Positions 5,681 to 13,503 of a stretch of DNA of 13,503 nt are shown in pieces (within the stretch, counting starts at the first letter, position 1; the number at the start of each line of letters is the position of its first letter). This stretch comes from JBJXGV01 sp046160485 (lineage in GTDB: Bacteria > Orphanbacterota > Orphanbacteria > JBJXGV01), in contig JBJXGV010000004.1 of the NCBI GenBank assembly GCA_046160485.1, positions 1 to 13,503 on the forward strand. Direction: 5' to 3'. The notes under the pieces were generated by a model. That model was not told where the DNA came from and made no database searches. It saw nothing but the letters and a program-made list of their open reading frames with translations. Both the position numbers and the translations under genes were made by a program.

Positions 5681-6819
5681 GACTCGGCATCAACGGCTGG
5701 AGGATTCTCGGCAATCGCACCGGCGTCGGTCGCTACCTGCTGAACATCGTGCGCCACTGGGACGCGGAGGCGATTGCGCAGCGATTCGACGAGATCGTCT
5801 TCTACGCTCCGCGGCCGATCGATCGCGCCGACATTCCGCTTCCGCCCAACATGCGCGTGCGCGTGCTCCAACCGAACGCGTCGCTCCTCGTCTGGGAAAA
5901 CCTTCGCTTCGGTCCGACCGCGAACGACGACGTGGTGTTCTGCCCATCGTTCACGCGGCCGATCATCGCGCGCGGCCGCACCGTCGTGACGATCTTCGAG
6001 GCGACGCTGAAGCTCTATCCGCATCTGTTCCCGCGATCGTCGCCCCTCTCGATGCCGAGCGCGTACTTGCGGCTGATCGAGTGGAGCGCGCACAACGCGC
6101 GGCTCGTCCTCGCGTCGTCGGAGACCGCGCGGCAAGACGTGGCCCGCGCGTACGGCATCCCGATCGAGAAGATCCGCGTCGTCGCGCTCGCGCCGCCCGA
6201 CGACTTCGAGCCGCGAAGCGACACCGCGCGCGACACCGAGATTCGCCGCAAGTACCTCCGCGCCGACCGACCCTACTTTCTGTTCGTCGGAAAGGTCACG
6301 CCTCGGCGAAATGTGCCGATGCTCATCGAGGCGTTCGCGCAACTGAAGGCGCGGCATCGCGTGCCGCATGCGCTTTTCATCGTCGGGCTCGACACGACCG
6401 GCGTCGGCGTGATGGGTCTGGCGGCCGCGGCCGGTGTGCGCGACGACGTGGTGCACGTGCCGTACGCGCCGGACGAGGATCTTATGGGGATCTACAACGC
6501 GGCGACCGCGTTCGTGATGCCGCACAGCTACGAGTCGGTTTCGTTGACCGTCCTCGAGGCGCTGGCGACGGGAACGCCTGTCATTACGAGCGACGCACCG
6601 GGTATGATCGAGGCCACGGGCGGCCACGCGCTGCATCTCGATCAGATTGACGGCGAGCGATTGGTCGAGGCGATGGCGCAACTCGCCGGCGACGATGCGC
6701 TGCGAGCGCGCCTCGTTGAAGACGGGCTTCGCTACGTGAAGCGCTTTTCGTGGCGGCGCACCGCGCTCGAAACGCTCGACGTGCTCGCGGAAGCAGCGCG
6801 ATCGAAGAGTCCTTCATGA
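5677..6819 (+). CDS. GT4-family glycosyltransferase (380 aa)
   Basis: This is a retaining GT-B-fold glycosyltransferase, probably cytoplasmic or membrane-peripheral, adding a sugar from a nucleotide donor to a growing glycan. The N-terminal domain starts with RLGINGWRILGNRTGVGRYL, the glycine-rich acceptor-side loop typical of GT4. The C-terminal domain has FLFVGKVTPRRNVPMLIEAF and the E-x7-E donor motif (E286 to E294 within YESVSLTVLEALATGTPV). No transmembrane segment is evident. The start GTG 5677 overlaps the SDR stop (GTGA) and begins right at the conserved N-terminus; GTG 5665 is an alternative adding four residues. The frame is open further upstream but overlaps the SDR. Donor and acceptor cannot be read from sequence. 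Being sandwiched between SDR and Gmd suggests transfer of the GDP-sugar made here, or of a related mannose-type sugar. Confidence 0.88.
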   Translation: MRLGINGWRILGNRTGVGRYLLNIVRHWDAEAIAQRFDEIVFYAPRPIDRADIPLPPNMRVRVLQPNASLLVWENLRFGPTANDDVVFCPSFTRPIIARGRTVVTIFEATLKLYPHLFPRSSPLSMPSAYLRLIEWSAHNARLVLASSETARQDVARAYGIPIEKIRVVALAPPDDFEPRSDTARDTEIRRKYLRADRPYFLFVGKVTPRRNVPMLIEAFAQLKARHRVPHALFIVGLDTTGVGVMGLAAAAGVRDDVVHVPYAPDEDLMGIYNAATAFVMPHSYESVSLTVLEALATGTPVITSDAPGMIEATGGHALHLDQIDGERLVEAMAQLAGDDALRARLVEDGLRYVKRFSWRRTALETLDVLAEAARSKSPS

Positions 6820-6833
6820 CGCGAACCGCGCCA

Positions 6834-6839
6834 GAGGAG
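6834..6839 (+). promoter_or_regulatory. Ribosome binding site that fixes the Gmd start
   Basis: GAGGAG lies 9 bases before ATG 6849. This favours 6849 over the ATG at 6816, which overlaps the glycosyltransferase stop (ATGA) and would add 11 residues not seen in the family. Confidence 0.7.
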
Positions 6840-6848
6840 AATCACGAC

Positions 6849-7883
6849 ATGGCGAAACGCGCGCTCATCACGGGAATCACCGGCCAGGACGGTTCATACC
6901 TCGCCGAGTTTCTGCTGAACAAAGGCTACGTCGTCTACGGACTGCGGCGGCGATCGAGCAGCTTCAACACGCAGCGAATCGATCACCTTCTCGTCGACCC
7001 GCACACGCACGGCGCGCGGCTCTTTCTCAAGTACGGCGACCTCGCCGACGCGACGAGCCTCGCGAAGCTTCTCTACGCGCTCAAGCCGGACGAGATCTAC
7101 AACCTCGGCGCGCAGAGCCACGTGCACGTCAGCTTCGAAATGCCGGAGTACACGGGCGACACGACGGGGCTCGGCGCGGTGCGCATTCTCGAGGCGGTGC
7201 GCGAGACGGGAATCAAGACGCGCGTTTATCAGGCCGGGTCGAGCGAGATGTTCGGATCGTCGCCGCCGCCGCAAAACGAAGAGACGCGTTTCCATCCGCG
7301 AAGCCCCTACGCGTGCGCGAAGATCTACGCGCACTACGCCACGATGAACTACCGCGAGAGCTACGGCATCTACGCGGCGAACGGCATCCTCTTCAATCAC
7401 GAGTCACCGCGGCGTGGCGAGAACTTCGTCACGCGCAAGATCACGCGAGCCGTGGCGCGCATCAAGCGCGGGCTCGAGGAAAAGGTGTATCTCGGCAATC
7501 TCGACGCGCGCCGCGATTGGGGCTACGCGCCCGAGTACGTCGAGGTGATGTGGATGATGCTGCAGCAGGACGCGCCGGATGACTTCGTGATCGCCACGGG
7601 CGAGGCGCACAGCGTGCGTGATTTCGCCGCCGCCGCGTTCTCGCACGCCGGGCTCGATTGGGAGAAACACGTCGAGGTGGACCCGATCTACTTCCGCCCC
7701 GCGGAGGTCGAGCATCTCTTCGGCGACGCCTCGAAGGCGAAGCGCGTGCTCGGCTGGACGCCGAAGACGCGGTTCGCCGACCTTGTGCGCATCATGGTCG
7801 ACGCCGACATTGCGCGCGTCGACGATCAGCTCGCGCGCGGCGAGCAGGTGCGCGCGCGTCACTACCGCACCGGCGAAACGTAG
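6849..7883 (+). CDS. gmd: GDP-mannose 4,6-dehydratase (344 aa)
   Basis: Converts GDP-D-mannose to GDP-4-keto-6-deoxy-D-mannose, the branch point for GDP-fucose, rhamnose, perosamine, colitose and related sugars. The match to the family runs end to end: GITGQDGSYLAEFLL (9-23), RRRSSSFNTQRIDHL, YNLGAQSHVHVSFE, AGSSEMFG with the catalytic S132-E133 pair, SPYACAK with Y154 and K158, LFNHESPRRGENFVTRKI, YLGNLDARRDWGYAPEYVEVMWMML, and a C-terminal (F)RPAEVEHLFGDASKAKRVLGW motif. Length is normal. It follows the glycosyltransferase by 29 bp and precedes the membrane protein by 23 bp, so it is probably in the same operon. All catalytic residues are intact, unlike the neighbouring SDR. It is likely the entry enzyme for the pathway completed by the PLP enzyme, methyltransferase and SDR. 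Confidence 0.96.
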   Translation: MAKRALITGITGQDGSYLAEFLLNKGYVVYGLRRRSSSFNTQRIDHLLVDPHTHGARLFLKYGDLADATSLAKLLYALKPDEIYNLGAQSHVHVSFEMPEYTGDTTGLGAVRILEAVRETGIKTRVYQAGSSEMFGSSPPPQNEETRFHPRSPYACAKIYAHYATMNYRESYGIYAANGILFNHESPRRGENFVTRKITRAVARIKRGLEEKVYLGNLDARRDWGYAPEYVEVMWMMLQQDAPDDFVIATGEAHSVRDFAAAAFSHAGLDWEKHVEVDPIYFRPAEVEHLFGDASKAKRVLGWTPKTRFADLVRIMVDADIARVDDQLARGEQVRARHYRTGET

Positions 7884-7906
7884 GCCGCGAGAGCGCCGCT
7901 TTCCCT

Positions 7907-10900
7907 GTGCGCCGCGTTCCGTGGTGGCTCCTCGCCGCGTTTCTCGTCTCCGGTGCGGCTGGTCTCGTCTACGAAGTCGTCTGGTCGAAAGTCCTCTCTC
8001 ATAGCCTCGGCAATTCGCTCTACGCGATCTCGACGGTCGTGGCCGCTTACCTCGGCGGGCTTGCGTTCGGCGCCGAGTTCATCGGCACGCGCCTCGCGCG
8101 GCGCTGCCGGCTCTTGCGCTCTTACGCGCTGATCGAGTGGGCCATCGCGCTCTTCGGAATCGCGTCGGTCCCCGCGCTGCGTGCGACCGATCCTTTGTTC
8201 GCGGCGCTTCACCGCGAGATCGGCGCGTCCGAGCCGCTCCTCGCCGTCGCGCGCTGGGCGATTCTCTCGCTCATGCTGATCATTCCGACAGCGCTCATGG
8301 GCGCGACACTCCCGCTGCTCGTGGCTCATGCCGAGCGCCGCGGCGGCCGCGGCGTGCTGGCGCGGCTCTACGCGACGAACACGCTCGGCGCGATGCTCGG
8401 CACGCTCGGCGCGGCGCTCGTGCTCATCCCCGCGCTCGGACTCACGCGCGCGGCGATCGCGGCGGCCGGAGCGAACGTGATCGCGGGCATCATCGCGTGG
8501 AGGCGGCGGGGCGACGACGCGGAAGTCGACGACAATGCCCAAGGCGCACGCACCTCGAGCGACACTGTCGGCGTACACGCCGGCAGCGCCGCACGCTCCC
8601 GCGTCGCGATCGCGTTGCTCATCGCCGGGGCGGGTTTCATCGCGCTGTCGCTCGAGGTCTGTTGGACTCGCATTCTCATTCTGCTGATCGGTTCGTCGGT
8701 GCATTCGTTCGCGTTCGTGCTCGCCGCGTTTCTCTTCGGCATCGCGCTCGGTAGCGCGCTCTTCGCAAGCCGCGTTGAGCGCGCCGCCCGCCCGCTGTGG
8801 CTCTTCGCCGCGCTCCTGATCGCCCTCGCGTTTCTCGTCCTTGCTGGGCTCTTCGCCGTCCCCCGCCTGCCGGGCCTCTTCTTCGCGCTCATCCTCGACA
8901 CGCGCATCACGCTCCCGTTCTATCTTGGTGCGCAGGCTCTCCTCGTCGCGCTTCTCGTCGTGCCGCCGTGCATCGTCTTCGGCGCGCTCTTCCCGCTTTC
9001 GGCGCGCCTGCTCGACGCGCGCGACGCCGCCGAAGCAACCGGGCGCACGTACCTCTTCAACACGACCGGCACGATTCTCGGATCGCTCGCCACGGGATTC
9101 TTCCTCATTCCGATGCTCGGCTCGCGCACCACGCTCGTCTGCGGCGCGCTCGTGCCGCTCGCGATCGGCGTCCTCGTCCTCGCCGCGTCGCGCGGCGTAC
9201 CCGCGCGCGCGCGCGCCGGCGCACTCGCGTGCGGCGCCGCGGCGCTCGCGCTCCTGGCGGCCGCGCCCGCGTGGGACCTGCGCCTCCTCACGTCGGGCGT
9301 CTTCCGCCCCGCAGCCGCCGGCATGATCGCGGCGGCAACCGACGCGCGCCTCTCCGCGAGCGAGCGGATCGACCAGGCGAGCCGCGCCGACTCGATCCTC
9401 TTCCTCCGCGAGGGCGTCAATGCCACGGTGTCGCTGCAGAAAACGCCGGCGACGGGGAATCTCTACCTCAAGATCGGAGGCAAGACGGACGCGTCGCTCC
9501 TCGACCGCGAGACTCAGCTTCTGCTCGGGCATTTGCCGATGTTCTTCGCGGACGACGGCCCGCGTGCGCTCGTGATCGGCCACGGTTCGGGGATGACTCT
9601 CGCCGCGGTGCTCGCGCAGGGCGCCGCGAGCGCGCACGTCGTCGAGATGGAGGAGGCGGTCCTGACCGCGTCGCGCGCGTTTCACGCGCCGGGCGAGGAC
9701 CCGCTCGACGACCCGCGCACGCGCGTCGTCGTCGAGGATGGGCGCACATTCCTCGCCGCCACGCGCGAGCGCTTCGACGTCATCGTCTCGGAACCGTCGA
9801 ATCCATGGCTCGCCGGAACGAACAACCTCTTCACGCGCGACTTCTACGAGATCGTGCGCGCGCGCCTCGCGCCGGATGGCGTCTTCGCGCAGTGGATTCA
9901 ACTCTACGAACTGACGCCGCGAACGCTGTCGTCGCTCGTCGCGTCGTTTCGCGCCGTGTTTCCCGACGCGCACGTTTTCTTGACGACGAAGTCCGATCTT
10001 ATTCTCGTCGCGGCGGGGCGCGCGCGCCGGTTCCACGCCGAGCGCTTCGCCGGGGCGCGCGTGGCGGCGGACCTCGCGCGTTTCGGCGCGACGCCGCCGG
10101 AGCGCGTCCTCGCCCATTACGCGTGCGAACTCGCAGAGATGCCGGCGGACCTTCGCGACGGGCCGCTCAATACCGACGACAACGTGCTCGTCGAGTACCG
10201 CGCGCCGCTCGACCTTCTCGCGGTGGGCCGGCGCGCGCTCTTCCAAGAGAGCGGCGCGCCGCTCGCGGCCCGGATTCCGCGCGCGTTTCCGATCCCGTTC
10301 GAAACGGGCCTCGACTCGATGACCGCGACCCGCCGCCAGGGCGAGGGACTCGCGATACAGGGGAATTTCGCGGGCGCCACGCGCGCCGTCGCATGGCTCG
10401 CGGGCGCCGGCGCGCGGGCGGCGGCCGATTCGCTCTCGGAGTTCATCGCGGAATCCGAGATGGAGTCGCGCTCGGCGAGCCTCGCCGCCGAGTTGTCGGG
10501 AATCGCGAGCGCCGAGGACGCGGCGCGGCTCGAAGCGCGCCTGCGCGCGTATCTCGCGGCGCAACCGGACGAGACCGTCGCGCGTTTCTATCTCGGCGTG
10601 CTCGTGCTTCAGTCGGGGCGCGGCGAGGAGGCGGACGCGCTCTTCGAAGAGGTCGCGCGGCGCGCGCACGGCGCGCCGGCGGCGCGCGCCAACAACAATC
10701 GCGGCCTCATCGCGATGTCGCGCGGCGACGCGGAGGCCGGCATCGCGTTCTTCCGCGCCTCTCGCGCGCTCCGTCCGGACCTGCCCGAGTCGTACCTGTT
10801 CGAGGCGCGCGCACTCGCGGAGCGCGGCGACGCCGGCGCCGCGCTCGCGCTCATCGACGCGGGCCTCGCCGCCGCGCCGGGCGATGCGCGCCTCCGCGAG

Positions 10901-10930
10901 TTCGCGGCGACGCTCGGCGCTTCGCGCTGA
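7907..10930 (+). CDS. Fused multi-membrane / spermidine synthase-like / TPR protein (1007 aa)
   Basis: Residues 1 to about 480 hold about 13 hydrophobic segments in two similar blocks. Each block starts with an (A)GxxxLxxEVxW-type helix (GAAGLVYEVVW and GFIALSLEVCW) and has LYATNTLGAMLGTLG or LFNTTGTILGSLATG, the hallmark of 'fused MFS/spermidine synthase' proteins. A methyltransferase-like SpeE domain follows (about 500-760) with G558-H-G-S-G562 and ED611GRTF. The position of the SpeE catalytic Asp (DxTDP) reads S-E629-PSNPW, so aminopropyl transfer is doubtful. About three TPRs end the protein (bases 10567-10900). The true substrate of this widespread family is not known. The start GTG 7907 sits just before the first membrane helix and lacks a strong Shine-Dalgarno sequence; upstream in-frame sequence overlaps gmd. 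Proximity to gmd may reflect operon membership or chance. Confidence 0.8.
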   Translation: MRRVPWWLLAAFLVSGAAGLVYEVVWSKVLSHSLGNSLYAISTVVAAYLGGLAFGAEFIGTRLARRCRLLRSYALIEWAIALFGIASVPALRATDPLFAALHREIGASEPLLAVARWAILSLMLIIPTALMGATLPLLVAHAERRGGRGVLARLYATNTLGAMLGTLGAALVLIPALGLTRAAIAAAGANVIAGIIAWRRRGDDAEVDDNAQGARTSSDTVGVHAGSAARSRVAIALLIAGAGFIALSLEVCWTRILILLIGSSVHSFAFVLAAFLFGIALGSALFASRVERAARPLWLFAALLIALAFLVLAGLFAVPRLPGLFFALILDTRITLPFYLGAQALLVALLVVPPCIVFGALFPLSARLLDARDAAEATGRTYLFNTTGTILGSLATGFFLIPMLGSRTTLVCGALVPLAIGVLVLAASRGVPARARAGALACGAAALALLAAAPAWDLRLLTSGVFRPAAAGMIAAATDARLSASERIDQASRADSILFLREGVNATVSLQKTPATGNLYLKIGGKTDASLLDRETQLLLGHLPMFFADDGPRALVIGHGSGMTLAAVLAQGAASAHVVEMEEAVLTASRAFHAPGEDPLDDPRTRVVVEDGRTFLAATRERFDVIVSEPSNPWLAGTNNLFTRDFYEIVRARLAPDGVFAQWIQLYELTPRTLSSLVASFRAVFPDAHVFLTTKSDLILVAAGRARRFHAERFAGARVAADLARFGATPPERVLAHYACELAEMPADLRDGPLNTDDNVLVEYRAPLDLLAVGRRALFQESGAPLAARIPRAFPIPFETGLDSMTATRRQGEGLAIQGNFAGATRAVAWLAGAGARAAADSLSEFIAESEMESRSASLAAELSGIASAEDAARLEARLRAYLAAQPDETVARFYLGVLVLQSGRGEEADALFEEVARRAHGAPAARANNNRGLIAMSRGDAEAGIAFFRASRALRPDLPESYLFEARALAERGDAGAALALIDAGLAAAPGDARLREFAATLGASR

Positions 10931-10975
10931 CACGCCGCGTGGCATCGCGCGCCACGACGCGCGCCGCGCCGCGTC
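10931..10975. terminator. Short convergent gap with two overlapping GC-rich hairpins
   Basis: Only 43 bp separate two converging genes. CGTGGC 10938-10943 pairs with GCCACG 10951-10956 (7-base loop). GACGCG 10956-10961 pairs with CGCGTC 10970-10975 (8-base loop), which reaches into the kinase stop codon. Neither is followed by a T-run on either strand. A shared bidirectional terminator is possible but weakly supported. Confidence 0.3.
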
Positions 10976-13503
10976 AGTGCGACTGCGCGCCCGACGTGCG
11001 CTTCATCGCCTCGGGCCAGTCGAGGAGCATTCGCAGCTCCAGTGCGCCGCGATCGCCGCCGGCGCTCCGCACGGCGAGGAACCGCCCATCGAGGGCGACG
11101 TCGAAGTCGCGCCCGCCGCCAGTGCTGAAGCCCCCGTCGAAAAGGACAACCGGGGTCCCCATCTCGAACGTCGGCCGCGTCTCGATCGAGACGGCCATCA
11201 TCTTCGTGCCCGAGACGAAGAAGAGCTCGCGCCCGTCGCGCGACCAGAGCGGGCTTTCGCCGCCGCCCGCCGACACCTGCCACGCCGTGCCCGTGTCCGG
11301 ATAGGGGCGGATGAACACCTCGACGATGCCCCCTTCATTCGACGTATACGCGATGAAGCGTCCGTCGGGAGAAATAGCAGCGTCGGTTTCGTTGAACTCC
11401 GTCGCGAGGAATGGCTGTGAGGGTGCATCGCCGTCCATCGCGCGAACCCAGATGTCGCTCCCCGTGCCGCGTCCCGTCACCGTGAACGCGAATAGGTTTC
11501 CGCCGGCCACCCACGACTGCGGCGCCCCGGCGCCTTGGTCGTTCGGAATCGTCGCCACCTCTCGCGGGCCCTGAACGCTGAGCGTCACCATCTCGCCGCG
11601 CGCGTTCAACTTCTGGAACGCGATGCGCCGCCCGTCGGGCGACCAAACCGGATCGTGATTGTCGCTCCCCTGCGCGATGCGTGCCATCGAGCCGCGGTAG
11701 GTGTCGAGAATCCACAGCTCGCATTCGGTCGCCGACTTGCGAGCGAGCACGCGCCGCCCATCGGGTGAAACGCGCGGCTGTACCCACGAAGAGCGCGTGT
11801 CGAGCGCCGGCGTCGCCGCGCCCTTACGATCGAGCCATATGAGTTCGTCGCCGGTGCCCGCGCCGGGCTGCGGCACGTAGAGCAGCTTGCCGTCGCCCGA
11901 CACGTCGAACGCGAAGTTCGCTGATACCTGCTCCGTCAGCGGAAGCGCCGGCCCCGTGATCTCCAGCTTCTCGGGATCGAACGGCGCGGCGAGAACCAGC
12001 TCCGAATCGAAGTCGTAGTAGACGAGATGGCCGGGCGCGACGTAGCGGCCGAGAAATCCGCCAGTCAGAATGCGCTGACGCGCGCCTTCGGGCCGGATCG
12101 CGACGATCTCCCACGTATTGCTCGTCGATCCGAGGATGCTGATGAGCACGGTCTTTCCGTCGGGCAAGATTTCCGGCAGCCACGCCTCGGATTCCCCCGC
12201 CGCCGAATCGAGCGCGGCGATCGCCTCGACGCGGCCGCCGGTCGCGAGGACACGCGAGAGAGCGGTGAGCCCGTCGGCACCGCCGACGCGCTGCGTGAAG
12301 TAGATCATTCCATCCGCTCCCCAATCCGCGGAGGCGACGCGCGCTTCGCTCGCGACCGTTTGCGCGACGCCGCCGGCGACCGGAACCTTCTTGATGGCGT
12401 CGAGCGTCACGAATCCGATCCACGCACCGTCGGGCGAGAAGAAGGGCGCCTTCCCGTCTTCCGTCCCCGGGATCACCGACGCTTCGAACGAGTTGAGGTA
12501 GCGGCGATAAAGGCGATCGACGCCCGCGGCGCGCGCCGCGAACACGACCGACTCTCCATCCGGCGCGATCACCGGCGTGCAGGACGGGCTGAGGTCCGCC
12601 AGCGCGACGATGTAGCGCTGCTCGGCGCGCGGCGCGTCGGCGCTCTTGCGCAGAACGAACGACATGACGAGCGCGGTTGCCGCGGCGGCCCCGAGCGCGA
12701 CGAGCCCGAACGCGAGCGGGCGCGGAGCGCGACGCGCGGCGGGTAACGCCGGCGCGGCCGCCGCCGAGACGCCGGACGCCGGCGACGCGCCCTCCGCCAT
12801 CCAATCGAGCTGCAGCTTCACGTCGTGCGCGCTCTGCACGCGATCGGCCGGGTCCTTCGCGAGGCAGGCGCCCACGAGTCTGTCGAGCGCGAGCGGCGAC
12901 ATCGCCGCGACCTGCGATACCGGCGCGGGCTGCGCGTGCATGATCGCGCCGATGAGGCTCGCCTGGCTCTTCGCCTCGAACGCGCGGCGCCCCGTCGCCA
13001 TTTCGTAGAGCACGCAGCCGAGCGCCCAGAGATCGCTTCGCGCATCCGCCTCCTTCCCTTCCATCTGCTCCGGCGACATGTACTGGAAGGTGCCGACGAT
13101 CGTCCCTTCGGCGGTGAGCGGACGCGAAACGGTCGGCGACTGCGAGAGCGCGGCGATCGTCACGCTCGTGCCGCTCCCCGCGAGACCCGCCGCGCCCGTC
13201 GCGCGCGCGAGCCCGAAGTCCATCAGCTTCGCGCCGCTCTTCGTGAGCATCACGTTCGCGGGCTTGAGGTCGCGATGCACGATCCCCGCGCGATGCGCGC
13301 GGTCGAGCGCGTCGGCGATCTGCGCGCCGAGGCGCAACACCTCGCTCGTCGGCAGCGCGCCGCGTTCGAGCCGCGCCGCGAGCGTCTCCCCTTCCACGAG
13401 TTCCATCACGAGGTAATCCGTCTCGCCTTCGCGGCCGACGTCGTGCAGCGTGCAGATGTGCGGATGATTGAGCGACGAGACCGCGCGCGCCTCGCGCTCG
13501 AAC
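10974..13503 (-). CDS. Receptor-like Ser/Thr protein kinase with PD40/TolB-type beta-propeller sensor (5' partial)
   Basis: The frame is open to the right edge; the glycine loop and ATP-binding Lys lie outside. Visible kinase parts in order: the alpha-C segment FEREARAVSSLNHPHI (its Glu at REA), hinge YLVMELVEGETL, the catalytic HRDLKPANV loop (HRD at 13277-13269), DFG in LMDFGLARA (13220-13212), the MSPEQ form of the APE motif, and DLWALGCVLYEMATGRRAFE. All key residues seen are intact, so it is predicted active. One hydrophobic helix (about 12722-12650) follows an Ala/Pro-rich linker. The C-terminal ~540 residues carry at least six SPDG/APDG/SRDG PD40 strands, predicting a periplasmic beta-propeller. 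This layout is common for environmental eukaryote-like kinases that pass an outside signal to cytoplasmic targets. The target and ligand are unknown, and no partner phosphatase is in the window. The gene converges on the membrane protein and is probably unrelated to the sugar cassette. Confidence 0.93.
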   Translation of the reverse strand, partial: FEREARAVSSLNHPHICTLHDVGREGETDYLVMELVEGETLAARLERGALPTSEVLRLGAQIADALDRAHRAGIVHRDLKPANVMLTKSGAKLMDFGLARATGAAGLAGSGTSVTIAALSQSPTVSRPLTAEGTIVGTFQYMSPEQMEGKEADARSDLWALGCVLYEMATGRRAFEAKSQASLIGAIMHAQPAPVSQVAAMSPLALDRLVGACLAKDPADRVQSAHDVKLQLDWMAEGASPASGVSAAAAPALPAARRAPRPLAFGLVALGAAAATALVMSFVLRKSADAPRAEQRYIVALADLSPSCTPVIAPDGESVVFAARAAGVDRLYRRYLNSFEASVIPGTEDGKAPFFSPDGAWIGFVTLDAIKKVPVAGGVAQTVASEARVASADWGADGMIYFTQRVGGADGLTALSRVLATGGRVEAIAALDSAAGESEAWLPEILPDGKTVLISILGSTSNTWEIVAIRPEGARQRILTGGFLGRYVAPGHLVYYDFDSELVLAAPFDPEKLEITGPALPLTEQVSANFAFDVSGDGKLLYVPQPGAGTGDELIWLDRKGAATPALDTRSSWVQPRVSPDGRRVLARKSATECELWILDTYRGSMARIAQGSDNHDPVWSPDGRRIAFQKLNARGEMVTLSVQGPREVATIPNDQGAGAPQSWVAGGNLFAFTVTGRGTGSDIWVRAMDGDAPSQPFLATEFNETDAAISPDGRFIAYTSNEGGIVEVFIRPYPDTGTAWQVSAGGGESPLWSRDGRELFFVSGTKMMAVSIETRPTFEMGTPVVLFDGGFSTGGGRDFDVALDGRFLAVRSAGGDRGALELRMLLDWPEAMKRTSGAQSH

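Noticed and set aside
5392..6681. A 429-residue minus-strand open frame opposite the SDR and glycosyltransferase
   Set aside because: It spans two genuine genes on the opposite strand and has only Arg/His-rich sequence without motifs.
9202..9216. Alternating CG run, possible Z-DNA
   Set aside because: It is a short run inside an Ala/Arg-coding stretch and is expected from the base composition.
7862..10945. A 1027-residue open frame antisense to the membrane/SpeE/TPR gene
   Set aside because: It is extremely Arg/Glu-rich with no domain pattern, and it is the antisense shadow of a gene with clear membrane helices and motifs. GC-rich codon bias keeps such frames open.
8797..11304. An 835-residue plus-strand frame running past the end of the membrane protein
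   Set aside because: A +1-frame shadow of very high Arg content that crosses the convergent junction; no conserved motif.

Overview
The window is very GC-rich, with third positions dominated by G and C. It holds eight protein-coding genes; the first and last run off the window edges. No rRNA, tRNA, CRISPR array or insertion sequence was seen. Three traits suggest an environmental bacterium of the Eisenbacteria/FCB-like or Acidobacteria-like kind: a repeat-rich surface protein ending in a FlgD-like Ig/sorting domain, a eukaryote-like Ser/Thr kinase fused to a PD40 beta-propeller, and a membrane 'spermidine synthase-like' protein with TPRs. This placement is an inference from gene content and is not firm.

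Layout. 1-1495 (+): 3' end of a secreted protein with tandem ~112-residue PPC-like repeats. 1496-1630: two hairpins, the second a good intrinsic terminator for the minus-strand gene that follows. 1631-1822 (-): a small 2[4Fe-4S] ferredoxin. 2036-4560 (-): a two-gene unit with a 4-bp stop/start overlap, encoding a DegT/StrS-fold PLP enzyme and then a sugar C-methyltransferase. 4561-4768: a divergent intergenic region. 4769-10930 (+): a compact run of an NAD-dependent epimerase-like SDR, a GT4 glycosyltransferase (4-bp overlap), GDP-mannose 4,6-dehydratase (29-bp gap) and a fused multi-membrane/spermidine-synthase-like/TPR protein (23-bp gap). 10974-13503 (-): a receptor-like Ser/Thr kinase, convergent with the previous gene and cut by the window edge.

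How the genes fit together. The centre (2036-7883) looks like a nucleotide-sugar and glycan cassette. Gmd would supply GDP-4-keto-6-deoxy-D-mannose. The DegT-family protein has His where aminotransferases have the PLP-binding Lys, as in the 3-dehydratases ColD and E1, so it more likely removes the C3 hydroxyl than adds an amine. The C-methyltransferase belongs to the TylC3/TcaB9 class that methylates C3 of 4-ketosugars. The SDR would finish the sugar by epimerisation or reduction, although its YxxxK pair is replaced by HxxxN. The glycosyltransferase would transfer the product. The best hypothesis is a GDP-linked deoxy, C-methyl-branched 6-deoxyhexose for a surface glycan. Enzyme order and final product are inference.

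The most notable points are the Lys-to-His change in the PLP enzyme, the divergent active sites of the SDR and the methyltransferase, and the loss of the catalytic Asp in the spermidine-synthase-like domain.
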